DNA from: Hibiscus mutabilis | Lineage: Eukaryota; Streptophyta; Magnoliopsida; Malvales; Malvaceae | Length of the DNA stretch: 64,000 bases | NCBI GenBank assembly: GCA_019671005.1 | Contig: CM033752.1 | Span: 9,796,001-9,860,000 of the forward strand | Direction of reading: 5' to 3' | Part shown: positions 47,411 through 59,431 of the stretch, one piece after another | How the letters are laid out: the number at the start of each line of letters is the position of its first letter | Numbering within the stretch: the first letter of the stretch is position 1 | Notes under the pieces: model-generated | What the model saw: only the letters and a program-made list of their open reading frames with translations | The model's database searches: none | What the model was told of the DNA's origin: nothing | Program-made: the position numbers and the translations under genes

Positions 47411-47647
47411 GTAGGATCCCGATACTTTTTGGACGCAAGCCTCATTCGAAGATGCTTGATGAGAGATCCCGAGCATGGATGTAGGATTCCGATGTTATGT
47501 GGACGCGAGCCTCATCCCCTTGAGTATAGGATCCCGATGCTATGTGGACACATGCCTTACTCGTAGTGTCGAATCCCGATGCTTTGTGGACGCGGGCCTC
47601 ACTCAAGTGTAGGATTCCGATGCTTGGTGGATGCGGACCTCACTTAA
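47411..47647 (+). repeat. GTAGGATCCCGATGC tandem repeats in the LTR (3' copy)
   Basis: Five degenerate units as in 35299-35536, with GTAGGATCCCGAT, TGGACGC and GCCTCA conserved in most units. Confidence 0.82.
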
Positions 47648-48226
47648 TGTTGTTGGTGTTATCTGTGTGATGCTAGGTAAACGTACGAGATACTTTTATG
47701 AGCTGTGTGCGTGATCATGCATTCATAATGCTATGTGTTTAGGCGGATATGGTAGCGCCATCGTTATCTTGCCATGATATCATTCTTGTTGCATTGCTTT
47801 ATTTATGATTTGCATGAAGCATAGTTGTGTAGCGGTGTATCCATTGAGCTTTGTTAGCTCAGCATTCGGAATCATTATTTTCGTTCGCAAGTTAGTAGGT
47901 TTGGCTCGTTCTTGAAGGAGCACCATCTGGGAAGGATTCCAGCGCCTCGTCTCCATAGAGCACAGTACTTAGGTCCTTGGGCTATGTATTCGTAGGAACC
48001 TATTGAATATTGTAAATCGTATTTGGATTTTCAAACAAATGAGTCAAAGGTTTATAATGTAATTTTAAAAAGGAGCTCAATTGTATGGTTTCGAATATTT
48101 ATTATGTTTTGTTGGGTTGTAATTAAATGGATTTTCATAATGGATTTGTTGATTTGGCTAAACTAGGTCAAAATGGTTTGGTTGGGTGTGAGGCCCAAAT
48201 GTGACATCCGGGTCGTGGGTGTTACA

Positions 48227-48231
48227 TTTTA
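48227..48231. other. Target site duplication TTTTA, right copy
   Basis: Partner of 29316-29320; it continues directly into AGTCATAAAATGTG of the interrupted monomer. Confidence 0.93.
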
Positions 48232-51200
48232 AGTCATAAAATGTGATTTATACTTATTTTTCATGCCATTTTGTTGAGTTTAAAGGGGTGCAGTTTTAAT
48301 GGACTTTACAATGGACCCGTTTGAATTTTAACCAAGTAATTTTTTTGAAAATGATGTTAAGCTGTATAATCATGTTAAAAAGCCCATAACTAAATTTTTT
48401 AAGTCATAAAACTTAGTTTAATCTTATTTTGCGGCCCTTTTGTTGGGGTTTAAGGCGTGCATGTTTAAAAGGGTTTTAATTCATAAAAGGATTTCTGAAA
48501 AATGAGGTTAAGCTATATAATCATGTTCAAAAGCCCATAACTAAATATTTTAAGTCATAAAATTTGATTTAATCTTATTTTGCAGCCCTTTTGTTGGGGT
48601 TTAAGGCATGCATGTTTAAAAGGGCTTTACATTGGACCTGTTGGAATTTTAACCGAGTAAAAAGTTTTGAAGTTGAGGTTAAGCTATATAATCATATTCA
48701 AAAGCCCATAATCAAATATTTTAACTCATAAAATTTGATTTAATCTTATTTTGTGGTTGTTTTATTGGATTTAAGGCGTGCATGTCTAAATGGGTTTTAC
48801 AGTAGACCCATTGGAATTTTAACCGAGTAAAAAATTTTGATAATGGGGTTAAGCTATATAATAATGTTCAGAAGCCCATAAATAAATATTTAAGTCATAA
48901 AATGTGATTTAATCTTATTTTTGGTCGTTTTGTTGGGGTTTAAGGCGTGCATGTCTAAATGGGATTTACAGTGGACCCGTTTGAATTTTAACTGAGTATA
49001 TTTTTTTAAAAATGACGTTAAGCTGTATAATCATGTTCAAAAGCCCATAACTAAATATTTTAAGTCATAAAATTTGATTTAATCTTATTTTGCGGCCCTT
49101 TTGTTGGGGTTTAAGGCGTGCATGTTTAAAAGGGTTTTACAATGGACTCGTTGGAATTTTAACCGAGTAAAAAAGTTTTGAAATTGAGTTTCAGCTATAT
49201 AATCATATTCAACAGCCCATAATCAAATATTTTATCTCATAAAATTTTATTTAATCTCATTTTGTGGTCGTTTTGTTGGGTTTAAGGCGTGCATGTCTAA
49301 ATGGGCTTTACAGTGGACCGTTAGAAGTTTAAATGAGTAAAAAGTTTTGAAATTGAGGTTAAGCTATATAATCATATTCAAAAGCCCATAATATATTATT
49401 TTAACTCGTAAAATTTGATTTAATCTTATTTTGTGGCCGTTTTGTTGGGTTTAAGGCGTGCATGTCTAAATGTGCTTTATAGTGGACCCGTTGGAATTTT
49501 AACCAAGTAAAAAATTTTGAAAATGAGGTTAAGCTATATAATCATGTTCAAAAGCCCATAACTAAATATTTTAATTCATAAAATTTGATTTAATCTTTTT
49601 TTGCGACCATTTTGTTGGGGTTTAAGGCCTGCATTTCTAAACGGGCTTTAAAGTGAACTTGTTAGAACTTTAACCGTGTAAAAAGTTTTGAAATTGAGGT
49701 TAAGCTATATAATCATGTTCAAAATCCCATAATCAAATATTTTAACTCATAAATTTTATTTAATCTTATTTTGTGGCCGTTTTGTAGGGTTCGGCGTGCA
49801 TGTCTAAATGGGTTTTATAGTGGACCCGTTAGAATTTTAACTGAGTAAAATGTTCTGAAATTGAGGTTAAGCTATATAATCAAATTCAAAAGCCTATAAT
49901 CAAATATTTTAACTCATAGAATTTGATTTAATCTTATTTTGTGCCGTTTTGTAGGGTTTAAGGCATGCATGTTTAAATGGGCTTTACAGTGGACACGTTG
50001 GAATTTTAACCGAGTAAAGATTTCTGAAAAATGAGGTTAAGCTATATAATCATGTTCAAAAGGCCATAAATAAATACTTTAAGCCATAAAATGTGATTTA
50101 ATCTTATTATTCGGCCTTTTTGTTAGGGCTTAAGGCTTGCATGTCTAAATGAGCTTTATAGTGGACCCGTTAGAAATTTAAATGAGTAAAAAATTCTAAA
50201 ATTGAGGTTTAGCTGATAATCATTTCAAAATCCCATAACTAAATATTTTATATCATAAAATTCATTTAATCTTATTTTGCGGCCATTTTGTTGGGGTTTA
50301 AGGCGTGCATGTTTAAAAGGGCTTTACAGGGATCCGTTGGAATTTTAATCGAGTAAAAAATTTTGAAAAGAGGTTAAGCTATATATCATATTCAAAAGCC
50401 CATAATCAAATATTTTAACTCATAAATTTGATTTAATCTTATTTTGTGGCCGTTTTGTTGGGTTTAAGGCGTGCATGTCTAAATGGGCTTTACAATGGAC
50501 CCGTTGGAATTTTAACCGAGTAAAAATTTCTGAAAATAAGGTTAAGATATATAATCATGTTCAAAATCCCATAAAAAATATTTGAAGTCATAATAAAATG
50601 TGATTTAATCTTATTTTTCAGCCATTTTGTTGGGGGTTTAAGGCGTGCTTGTTTGTATGGGCTTTACTGTGGACCCGTTGGAATGTTAACCGAGTAAAAA
50701 TTTTTGAAATTGAGTTTAAGATACTTAATCATGTTCAAAGGCCCATAACTAGATATTTTAAGTCATAAAATTCTATTTAATCTTATTTTGCGACCCTTTT
50801 GTTGGGGTTTAAGGCGTACATGTTTAAAAGGGTTTTACAGTGGACCTATTGGAATTTTAACAGAGTAAAAAGTTTTGAAATTGAGGTTAAGCTTTATAAT
50901 CATATTCAAAAGCCCCTAATCGAATATTTTTACACATAAAATTTGATTTAATCTTATTTTGTGGCTATTTTGTTGGGTTTAAGGAATGCATGTCTAAAAG
51001 GGGTTTGCAGTGGACCTCGTTGGATTTTTAACCGAGTAAAATGTTTTGAACTTGGGGTTAAACTATATAACCATATTAAAATGCCCATAATAAAATATTT
51101 TAGCTCATAAATTTTGATTTAATCTTATTTTGTGGCTGTTTTGTTGGGTTTAAGGCGTGCATGTCTAAATAGACTTTATAGTGGACCTGTTGGAATTTTA

Positions 51201-53588
51201 ACCGAGTAAAAATTTTTGAAATTGAAGTTAAGTTATATAATCATGTTTAAAAGCCCATAAATAAATATTTTACTTCATAAAATTTGACTTAATCTTATTT
51301 TGTGGCTATTTTGTTGGGGTTTTAGGCGTGCATGTCTAAATGGGCTTTAAAGTGGACCCGCTAGAATTTTAAACGAGTAAAAAGTTCTAAAATTTTGGTT
51401 AAGCTATATAATTATGTTCAAAATCACATAACTAAATATTTTAATTCATAAATTTTGATTTAATCTTATTTGGCGGCCATTTTGTTGGGGTTTAAGCTGT
51501 GCATGTCTAAATGAGCTTTAAAGTGGACCCTATAGTGGACCCGTTGGAATTGTAACCGAGTAAAGATTTCTGAAAATGAGTTTAAGCTATATAATCATTT
51601 TCAAAAGCCCATAAATAAATATTTTAATCCATAAAATATGATTTAATCATATTTTAAAATAAAAAAGTTTTGTTGGGGTTTATGGCATGCATGTCTAAAT
51701 GGGCTTTACAGTGGACCAGTTGGAATTTTAAAATAGTAAAAAGTTCTGAAATTGAAGTTAAGCTATATAATCATATTCAGAAGGCCATAATAAAAAAATT
51801 TAAGTCATAAAATTTGATTTAATCTTATTTTGTGGCCGTTTTGTTGGGTTTAAGGCGTGGATGTCTAAATGGGCTTTATAGTGGACCCGTTAGAATTTTA
51901 ATCGAGTAAAATTTTTTGAAAATGAGTTTAAGCTATATAATCATGTTCAAAAGACCATAATTAAATATTTTAAGTCATAAAATTTGATTTAATCTTATTT
52001 TACGGCCATTTTGTTGGGATTAAAGGCATGCTTGTTTAAAAGGGCTTTACAGTGGACCCGTTGGAATTTTAATCGAGTAAAAAGTTTTGATACTGAGATT
52101 AAGATATATAATCATATTCAAAAGCCCATAATCAAATATTTTAACTCATAAATTTTGATTTAATCTTATTTTGTGGCCGTTTTGTTGGGTTTAAGGCGTG
52201 CATGTCTAAATGTGCTTTACAGTGGACCTGTTGGAATTTTAACCGAGTAAAAATTTCTAAAATTGAGGTGAAGCTATATAATCATGTTCAGAAACCCATT
52301 AAGTCATAAAATGTGATTTAATCTTATTTTTTGGTCGTTTTGTTGGGGTTTAAGGCGTGCATGTCTAAATGGGCTTTACAGTGGACCCGTTGAAATTTTA
52401 ACCTAGTAAAAACTTCTGAAAATGAGTTTACGCTATATAATCATGTTCAAAATCCCATAAATAAATATTTTAAGTCATAAAATGTGATTTAATCTTATTT
52501 TTCTGCCATTTTGTTGGGGGTTTAAGGTGTGCATGTTTGAATGGGCTTTAAAGTGGACCCGTTGGAATTTTAACCGAGTAAAAAATTTTGAAATTGAGGT
52601 TAAGCTATAGAATCATGTTCAAAAGACCATAACAAAATATTTTAAGTCATAAATTTTGATTTAATCTTATTTTGCGGCCCTTTTGTTGGAGTTTAAGGTG
52701 TGCACGTTTAAAAGTGTTTTGTAGTGGACCCGTTGGAATTTTAACCGAGTAAAAATTTTGAATTGAGGTTAAGATAAATAATCATATTCAAAATCCCATA
52801 ATCAAATATTTTAACTCATAAAATTTTATTTAATCTTATTTTGCAGCTATTTCGTTGGGTTTAAGGAGTGCAGTCTAAATGGGCTTTACAGTGGACCCGT
52901 TGGAATTTTAACCGAGTAAAATATTCTGAAATTGAGGTTAAGCAATATAATCATATTCAAAAGCCCATAATAAAATATTTTAACTCATAAATTTTGATTT
53001 AATCTTATTTTGTGGTCATTTTGTTGGGTTTAACGCGTGGATGTCTAAATGGGCTTTATAGTGGACCCGTTGGAATTTTAACCGAGTAAAAATTTCTGAA
53101 AATGAGGTTAAGCTATATAATCATGTTCAAAAGCTCATAACTAAATATTTTAAGTCATGAAATTTGATTTAATCTTATTTTGCAGCCCTTTTGTTGAGGT
53201 TTAAGACGTGTATGTTTAAAAGGTCTTAGGAGTGGACCCGTTGGAATTTTAACCGAGTAAAAAGTTTTGAAATTGAGGTTAAGCTATATAATCGTATTCA
53301 AAACCCATAATCAAAATTTTAACTCATAAAATTTGATTTAAAATTATTTTGTGGTCGCTTTGCTGGGCTTAAAGCGTGCATGTCTAAATGGGCTTTACAG
53401 TGAACCCGTTGGAATTTTAAACAAGTAAAATGTTCTAAAATTGAGGTTAAGCTATATAATCAAATTCCAAAGCCCATAATAATATATTTTAAGTCATAAA
53501 TTTTGATTTAATCTTATTTTGTGGCCGTTTTGTTGGATTTAATGCGTGGATGTCTAAATGGGCTTTACAATGGACCTGTTGAAATTTT
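48232..53588. repeat. 170-bp satellite array, right block
   Basis: Continuation of the same array, about 31 monomers, in the same orientation. The first monomer completes the one cut at 29320. Irregular units occur near 48480 (a short unit with TTAATTCATAAAAGGATTTCTG), 51530 (TAGTGGACCC written twice) and 52295 (12 bases lost). No long block duplication was noticed here. It ends at 53585-53588 in the anchor segment (CCTGTTGAAATTTT), where the LINE tail begins. Confidence 0.95.
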
Positions 53589-53592
53589 TTTT
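53585..53592 (-). other. LINE poly-A tail
   Basis: TTTTTTTT on the plus strand joining satellite to the LINE 3' end. The first four T may belong to the satellite (GGAATTTT), so the tail is 4-8 bases. Confidence 0.75.
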
Positions 53593-53689
53593 GAAATACA
53601 GGCCCCATTAAAAACCCCTCTAACCTCACATGTGACCCGGAGGCCCCAAGTGAGCACCTATGGGGAAAAGAGTACCCAAATGTATTAAC

Positions 53690-56600
53690 TCGGATGAGAA
53701 TGAAGTCATTAGTTACAACATCATGAAAATATACGGGAAAGTCCGAAGAGAAAAAAATAGACGACATAGTCCGTAAGGCCCTAGAAGCAAGACTGTGGGC
53801 AACAATGTTCATTGTCCTAGGAACAAAGCGGACACTAAAATCATCTTCATCAGCTAGCAGAAGAAGAGAATGCTCAATTAGGGTGCTCAGAATAGATATA
53901 TTAGTACACTGCCGATTGATTTTGTTAGCTACTATAGCTGAGTTAGTCTCAATGACAAGCCTAGACCAACCGCGATCACGACCCAAACGGATGCTGACAA
54001 TGACTGCTTACGTTTCAACAGAGGAAGTATCCGTGCAATTGACCAAAGTTTGGGCGCAACCTCCTATGACAGCACTGCTAGCATCACATGCTAAAACTCC
54101 CACTGCAACAGCCTTGGTTAGAGGGCCAAATGCCCCATCTGTGTTGATCTTTAAGAATCATGCTCTAGGCGGCTTCCATTATGGGCGAGCAAAGGTCGGT
54201 TCGTCTGACGTCCTCAAGGATGAGCTGGTTGATGTAGTAGCTGTGTAGTCACAAAAATGTCCCTACGAATTGATAATTGTAATCCAAAGGGGCTGGAGTC
54301 TCTAATTATGGATCCAATCATTACGTTTATTCCATAGGTTCTAAAGAATTGTTAGAAGCAACGCGAAGGATTAGAGCGATAGACAGACAGCTCCTTCCTC
54401 AAGCCAAGATAAAATAGAGGCCGTAGGACTGAAAATGAGGGAGTTCGGCATGCTTGCTGATCGTAGAGCCTCAGATGCACCTGGGCAGTCATGTAAAGCA
54501 TGGATCGTTGTTTCCAGCCCCTGACAACAAATTGGACAGATTTTAAGGCTAATACCTGCAACCTGCAGCTTGTGCTCAACGGTAGAGCATCATGGCCTAT
54601 CCGGCATCCAAAACAGCGAATCTTTGGAAGGACCAGCAATTTGGATATAACTTTCCAAATACGTGAAGGCCTATTGACTAGAGCAGACGGTCGTTGTAAG
54701 TAAAAATATCTGGATCTAACTGAGTAGATTCCAAAGTCATGATTCGCCTATAGGATAGTGTCATTGAAGTCATTGATAATTGGAACATTAAGGACTGTGC
54801 TGGCATCATCCTTATCAAAGTAGAAACATAATTTAGTCTCATCCCATCGAGGTTGCCCCGATATCATAAAGTCGCGACATCTAACCGGAAGCTCTTCGTT
54901 ATCCTCATGTTCACCATACAAATTGATAGCAGACACACACCCCAATTGTCAGAGTGCACACAAATTTTTTGCTATGGTCTCTTAAAAAATCCAGAACGAA
55001 GTTGTGTCATTGCCAGAGTGATTCCTTTCCATGCAAAAGAATCTTTTTTAATGGACTATGTCTCAAATAAATTCCAGATGGAAAGTATTTTGCCCTGTAT
55101 ATATATGCGCGAAGTGAATTTGGCTCAGTTATGATGCACCAATTTTGCTTTCCAAGAAGGGCAATGTTAAAGAGATACATGTCTCGAAAGCCAATGTTCC
55201 CTGTAGACTTTCGTGAACAAATAGTGTCCCAAGAGATCAGAGGCCAACCTCATTTATTATTTTTTGGACCACCAATAACGTCAGACTGACTTTGTCATGT
55301 CATCTATTATATTTTGTGGGAGAAGGTAGCAAGACATCATGTATTGTGGCAAAGATTGAATCACGAACGTAATAAAAACCTCTCGACCATTGTACGAGAT
55401 GAGGTGTTTGTCCCAATTAGACATATGTGAGTTCACATTATCCCTAGTAAAACCTAGCGATGCAGTTTTATTTTTCCAGATCAGGAGTGGAACTCCAAGG
55501 TAGATCCCTGGGTCATCCACTTCTCGAACTCGAAGAATATCATGGACTGCCTGCTTTTGAACATGAGGAGTTCTTGGGCTAAAAAAGATCGTCAATTTTT
55601 CAAAGTTTACTGCTTGACCAAAAGAAGAAGCATATAGTTGTAAAATATATTTTAAATGGGAAGCCTCTATAATGTCATTACGAATAAAGACCATACTATC
55701 ATCAGCAAAAAATAGGTGATTCACACGAGGCTCATGACGACTAGCACAAAGGCCCGGGATTCGCCATGCCTGCTACTCGGCAAGAAGAGTAGCCGATAGA
55801 CCTTGATTGCAAATAAGGAATAAGAAAGGGGGAAGAGGGTCACCTTGGGGGTAGGACACTGGCGAGAGTGAACCGTTTACTCGGGCAGTAAAGGAAATAG
55901 ATGAGATACATCTCATGAGGATATCAACCCAAGAATCTGCGAATCCCATCTTAATCATAATCCGCTGGAGGAATGACCACTCCACACGATCAAAAGCTTT
56001 TTCTATGTCTAATTTCAGTTCAGCTCCCTAAAAATGACTTGATGCCCCTGAATTGATAGAGTGAACCAATTCATGGGCAATTAAGATATTGTCAGTGATG
56101 GTCCTTCCTTTAACAAAAGCAGTCTGTATGTCACTGATGCAGAAGGGAATTACCGATTTCATTCAGTTAACAAGCTCTTTAGCAATGATTTTATACATAA
56201 CTATGTAGAGAATGATTGGTCATAGCTGTCGCTTAGTGGTAGGGTCTTTGACCTTTGGGATTAGGGCCAACACAGTTCGGTTTACTGTAGCCATGTTTGC
56301 GTCACTGGATAAAAGAGCCAAACATAGATTAATGACGTCCTGACCAACAGTATCTCAATGCTGACGGTAAAATCTGCTTGGGAATCCCTTCAATGTCGGG
56401 GGCTTTTTTTGGATTTATATCCCGAAAAATAGTAAAGATTTTAGCCTCCGTGAATGGCCTAGTAAGGGCATCATTCATCTCAGGTGTAATAGAAGGTGTA
56501 ATGTTTTCTAGGATCCTCGACAAGATTGGTGGATTGGATGTGGTAAATAGTCCCTAAAAGTAATCAGTGAAAATTCCCATAATTTCTTCCGTATCTTCTC

Positions 56601-57740
56601 TCTAAACGTTAGAGGTGTCAAATAAGCTCCAAATTTTATTTTTCTTCCATCTTCCGCTTGTACATGTATATAAGAAGGATGTGTTCTTATCTCCCTGAGC
56701 GAGCCAAGTTATTCTGGATCGTTGAGCCCAATATGCTTCCTGGGTTTCGAGCAGATGATGAAGCTCTACTTTAGCTGCTAGGAATATTTCCTCCTCGGCA
56801 ATAGAGAGTCACCTTTGAAGGCAGGAATTAATTTGTTTGTTCATCCCTGTGACACGATCACGTGAGTTGCTATGTTGTTGTGCCTTCCATTCCTTAAGAC
56901 AAGCGCCAACATCTTGTAATCCACCACAGAGCCAAGTGTAGTGGACCAAGCGGTTTGAACTAAGGATATGAAATCAGAGTTATTTGCCCAACATTTCTCA
57001 AAGAGAAAGTGATCATTGCAAGCCACAAAGGGTTCATGGATTGGTTGGTCTGTTTCCATTAGAATGAAATAGTGGTCAAAATTTGCATGATATTTCGAAA
57101 TTGCCCGATAATCATTATGAGTATATAACCAAGCCAGATTGGCAACAAAACGGTTAAGACGCTCATATATAGTTGGGGTTCTAGGGCCCGATTTGGTCCA
57201 AGTAAACCAACCTTTGGAAGGTTTACAATCAAATAAATTATTACGGGATAAGCAATCCCGAAAGTTGTCAATTTGTGATCGTGCACGACGACGTCCACCT
57301 TGTTTTTTGTTATCTAACAAGATTTCATTCAAATCTCTCCCAATTAGCCAGGGAAGATGCAATGAGGATCTTAAAGAGTTAATTAGCTCCTAAGTTTTAG
57401 TTTTTTGATTTGTTTTAGAATAGCCATAAATTCTAGAAAAGTGAAATTGAGTTGTATTTGAATGAATAACAACATCGATATGATGGTCCGAGTACGAAAG
57501 CAAATCAACATTAATATTATTATTCTATAAGAGAATTATTCCAGAACAAATCTGATTGTCATCAATAGTGATACAACCATTCATACTAAGAGAGATACAC
57601 ATACGTTCACTATAAAATTTATTTAGGCGAGTTTCGCATAAGAACAAAATATCTAGATTAAATTTAGCGACTACTCGTCCTAGAGATCGAACTGTCTGGG
57701 ATTTACCAGGACCCCAACAGTTCCAACATAATATTTTCAT
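53690..57740 (-). pseudogene. LINE ORF2: endonuclease, reverse transcriptase, RNase H (decayed)
   Basis: Starts at an ATG at 57740, about 50 bases after the ORF1 stop. Domains in order: AP-type endonuclease (MKILCWNCWGPGKSQTVRSL; LFLCETRL; then GRDLNEIL and WFTWTKSG at 57362-57190); reverse transcriptase (INPKKAPDIEGIPKQIL at about 56430; MEWSFLQRIMIKMGF; YPQGDPLPPFLF; the catalytic FADDSM near 55710); a zinc-binding zf-RVT segment (RCFGCRIGHDALPL near 54600); and a plant-type RNase H (FGPLTKAVAVGVLACD around 54140, then SVRFVPRTMNIVAHSLASRAL). The second metal-binding Asp of RNase H is Asn (VIETNSA near 53950). At least seven frame changes or stops break it. The function would have been target-primed reverse transcription. 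Confidence 0.9.
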
Positions 57741-57792
57741 TTTCCTCGGCGGGGTTGAATGTCAACCTCCACCATAGAGTTTTTTCCGTTGC

Positions 57793-59431
57793 TTATCCTA
57801 ACTTTATTATTCTTGGTAAGGGTGAATGACGGTGCTTCTTAGTCTTTATAGTTTCAACAAGAAGATAACGTCTTTTATTGCTGCGAGGAATCAATTTCGT
57901 TTGGCCTTGGATGGTAGGGGCTGCAGATGATGGTTGTTTAGATAACCAGTCATCAAAAGCTGTAAGCATAGGTGATGATGTAAAGTAGGCCGCCTTACCT
58001 ATTTCCTGGTCAAGAGCCAGAGCAACCGTGACTGCAGTGCCACTTTCTTCGACCGACGTGGTGTTAAAAGGGATAGCATGAATCAGGACAGCAGCATGCA
58101 CTGCCTTTGTTGTTTCTTCAGCCGTGGCATGCTTTCCAGAGGTCAGCAAGGTTGCGTCAGCCGTTGCAGCAGTCAGTTGGGTAGCACCAAGAAGCAGAGA
58201 TACTGCATTATTCTCGGCAACATGTGCTGCTGAGTTTGGCAGAACAGCAATGATGGAATCCAACGGTAGAGCTTGCTCCCCTTGAATGGTTTTTGCCGCA
58301 TAAAAATTTGGTTATTTTCCTAGTACAACAGTTTTGGTGGTTGGTGTAGTGCTAAAGGATTCAGCGTCCATCGAGTTGTTTATATTATGGGTCGGTAAAT
58401 GTGCTACTTTATCTAGAATCCAAGAAGCAATTAAGACAATAATAGTGGGAATCAGATAATTTATATAGGATATGAATTTAGTACCAGTGTCCTTCAAAGT
58501 GTCATTAGGGCTGGAGATTGGTTTTCCTTTACCCTTATTTGCATACAAGATTATGAAAATAAAACACACAAAAAGCATATAATAAAACATCAATGGAAGG
58601 GAGGTAATGATACTAGAAGTGTTATGGGGCAGCTTGGGAGAAGATTCACCATCATGGTATCGGATGCGCCCTTTCATGTGGGAGGAACCTCATTTAGACT
58701 TAGGAGGGGTGAAACGGAGCCACGTCCCTGTATTGTAATTTGGTAGAGGTATTAATCTGAATAGTTGTGCAAGACGTCACCAAATGGCCAACAATGCCAC
58801 ATCGTGGCAGAAAGCGGGCAATTGTTCATATTGTAGTGGGCAAAGACCGCAAGCTACCCATCGCCACGCACTAGCATAGCGGTTTGGTAGCATCCATACT
58901 AATTCTGACACGAAGATAGTCCACCATGTTCCCATCAATATAGCGGGTGTCAATTTTGACGACGGTTCCAATGAAGGAGCCTAGGGATCGCTGGTGTTAA
59001 CTGCTACTTGATCATTTGCCATCAAGATAGTCGAGAGGCTATGAATTTTGACCCAGATTCTTATATGGGAGAAAGAGTACTCATCAATTGAAAGCTTCGG
59101 ATCAAAAGGGGCTAGGGCAAGCCATTCATCCTTGAATGTCCAAGGCCCGCGTTTCAAAATCTCTATCCTCTTTGCAGCCGAGGAAAATTTGATGCGGAAG
59201 AAGTTGGTTTTGAGCATCGAGATAGAAGCAACATCATTGTTCTTCCATATGGTTTGAAAAGAACGGATTAAGGCTTGACCATCGATGTTTTTGGTTAATC
59301 TTCCCAATGAGGATTAAATCATCATCTTCGGTGAGGGAGACCCAATTGAAGGAAGGATTGAAAATCTCCCCTTGTTCTTCGGAGGTGAAGCTAAGATCTC
59401 CTAATTGTTGTATGAAAGATTCAGAGGCTAT
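57793..59431 (-). pseudogene. LINE ORF1: RNA-binding protein with DUF4283-like and CCHC regions (decayed)
   Basis: Likely start at 59431, where ATA now stands before GCCTCTGAATCTTTC (IASESFIQQLGDLSF); ATG fits the family, so the start codon itself seems lost. A frameshift near 59300 leads to the DUF4283-like stretch (LTKNIDGQALIRSFQTIW, FFRIKFSSAAKRIEILKRGPWTF, DPKLSIDEYSFSHIRIWV; 59307-58981). A second frame change precedes a zinc knuckle at about 58821-58780 with C-x2-C-x4-H-x4-C spacing but one base missing inside it. The C-terminal part 58263-57793 is Ala/Thr-rich and ends basic (RSNKRRYLLVETIKTKKHRH). ORF1 coats element RNA in the cytoplasm. Confidence 0.82.

Larger units (their letters stand above)
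29321..48226 (+). mobile_element. Outer LTR retrotransposon (Ty3/gypsy), with two nested insertions
   Basis: An 18.9-kb insertion in the satellite flanked by TTTTA. After removing the two nested elements it has LTRs of about 2.46 kb and about 3.7 kb of internal DNA. The 3' end has the typical gypsy layout: AAATTTCGAGGACGAAATTT (reading KFRGRNF), then a purine tract, then an LTR starting TGTAACAACCC. The internal region holds a decayed gag with a CCHC-type knuckle. No protease DTG, RT YxDD or integrase signature could be recognised, so it is gag-only or has lost pol. The end of the 5' LTR and the primer site are missing. Orientation is plus, from the purine tract and gag. The LTRs look roughly 90% alike by eye. 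Assignment below superfamily (Tekay-like) is a guess. Confidence 0.85.
45770..48226 (+). repeat. Outer element 3' LTR, intact
   Basis: 2457 bp from TGTAACAACCC to GGGTGTTACA, followed by TTTTA and satellite. It carries the uninterrupted CCAAGGTTAGTACACCAC site where the 5' LTR was split, the palindrome array (46503-46878) and the GGATCCCGATGC repeats (47411-47647). Its last 25 bases read backwards as TGTAACACCCACGACCCGGAT, sharing ACGACCCGGAT with the start of the 5' LTR. Confidence 0.93.

Noticed and set aside
1..53588. GGGTTTAA in every monomer as possible telomere repeat
   Set aside because: It occurs once per 170 bp, not in tandem; it is simply part of the monomer.
54853..55134. Plus-strand ORFs within the LINE (also 53805-54248 and 54500-54703)
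   Set aside because: Antisense shadows of ORF2, whose RT, zf-RVT and RNase H motifs are on the minus strand.
58312..58677. 121-codon minus-strand ORF with apparent membrane segments
   Set aside because: Lies within LINE ORF1 between the zinc knuckle and the C-terminal part. The hydrophobic segments probably come from reading a shifted frame.
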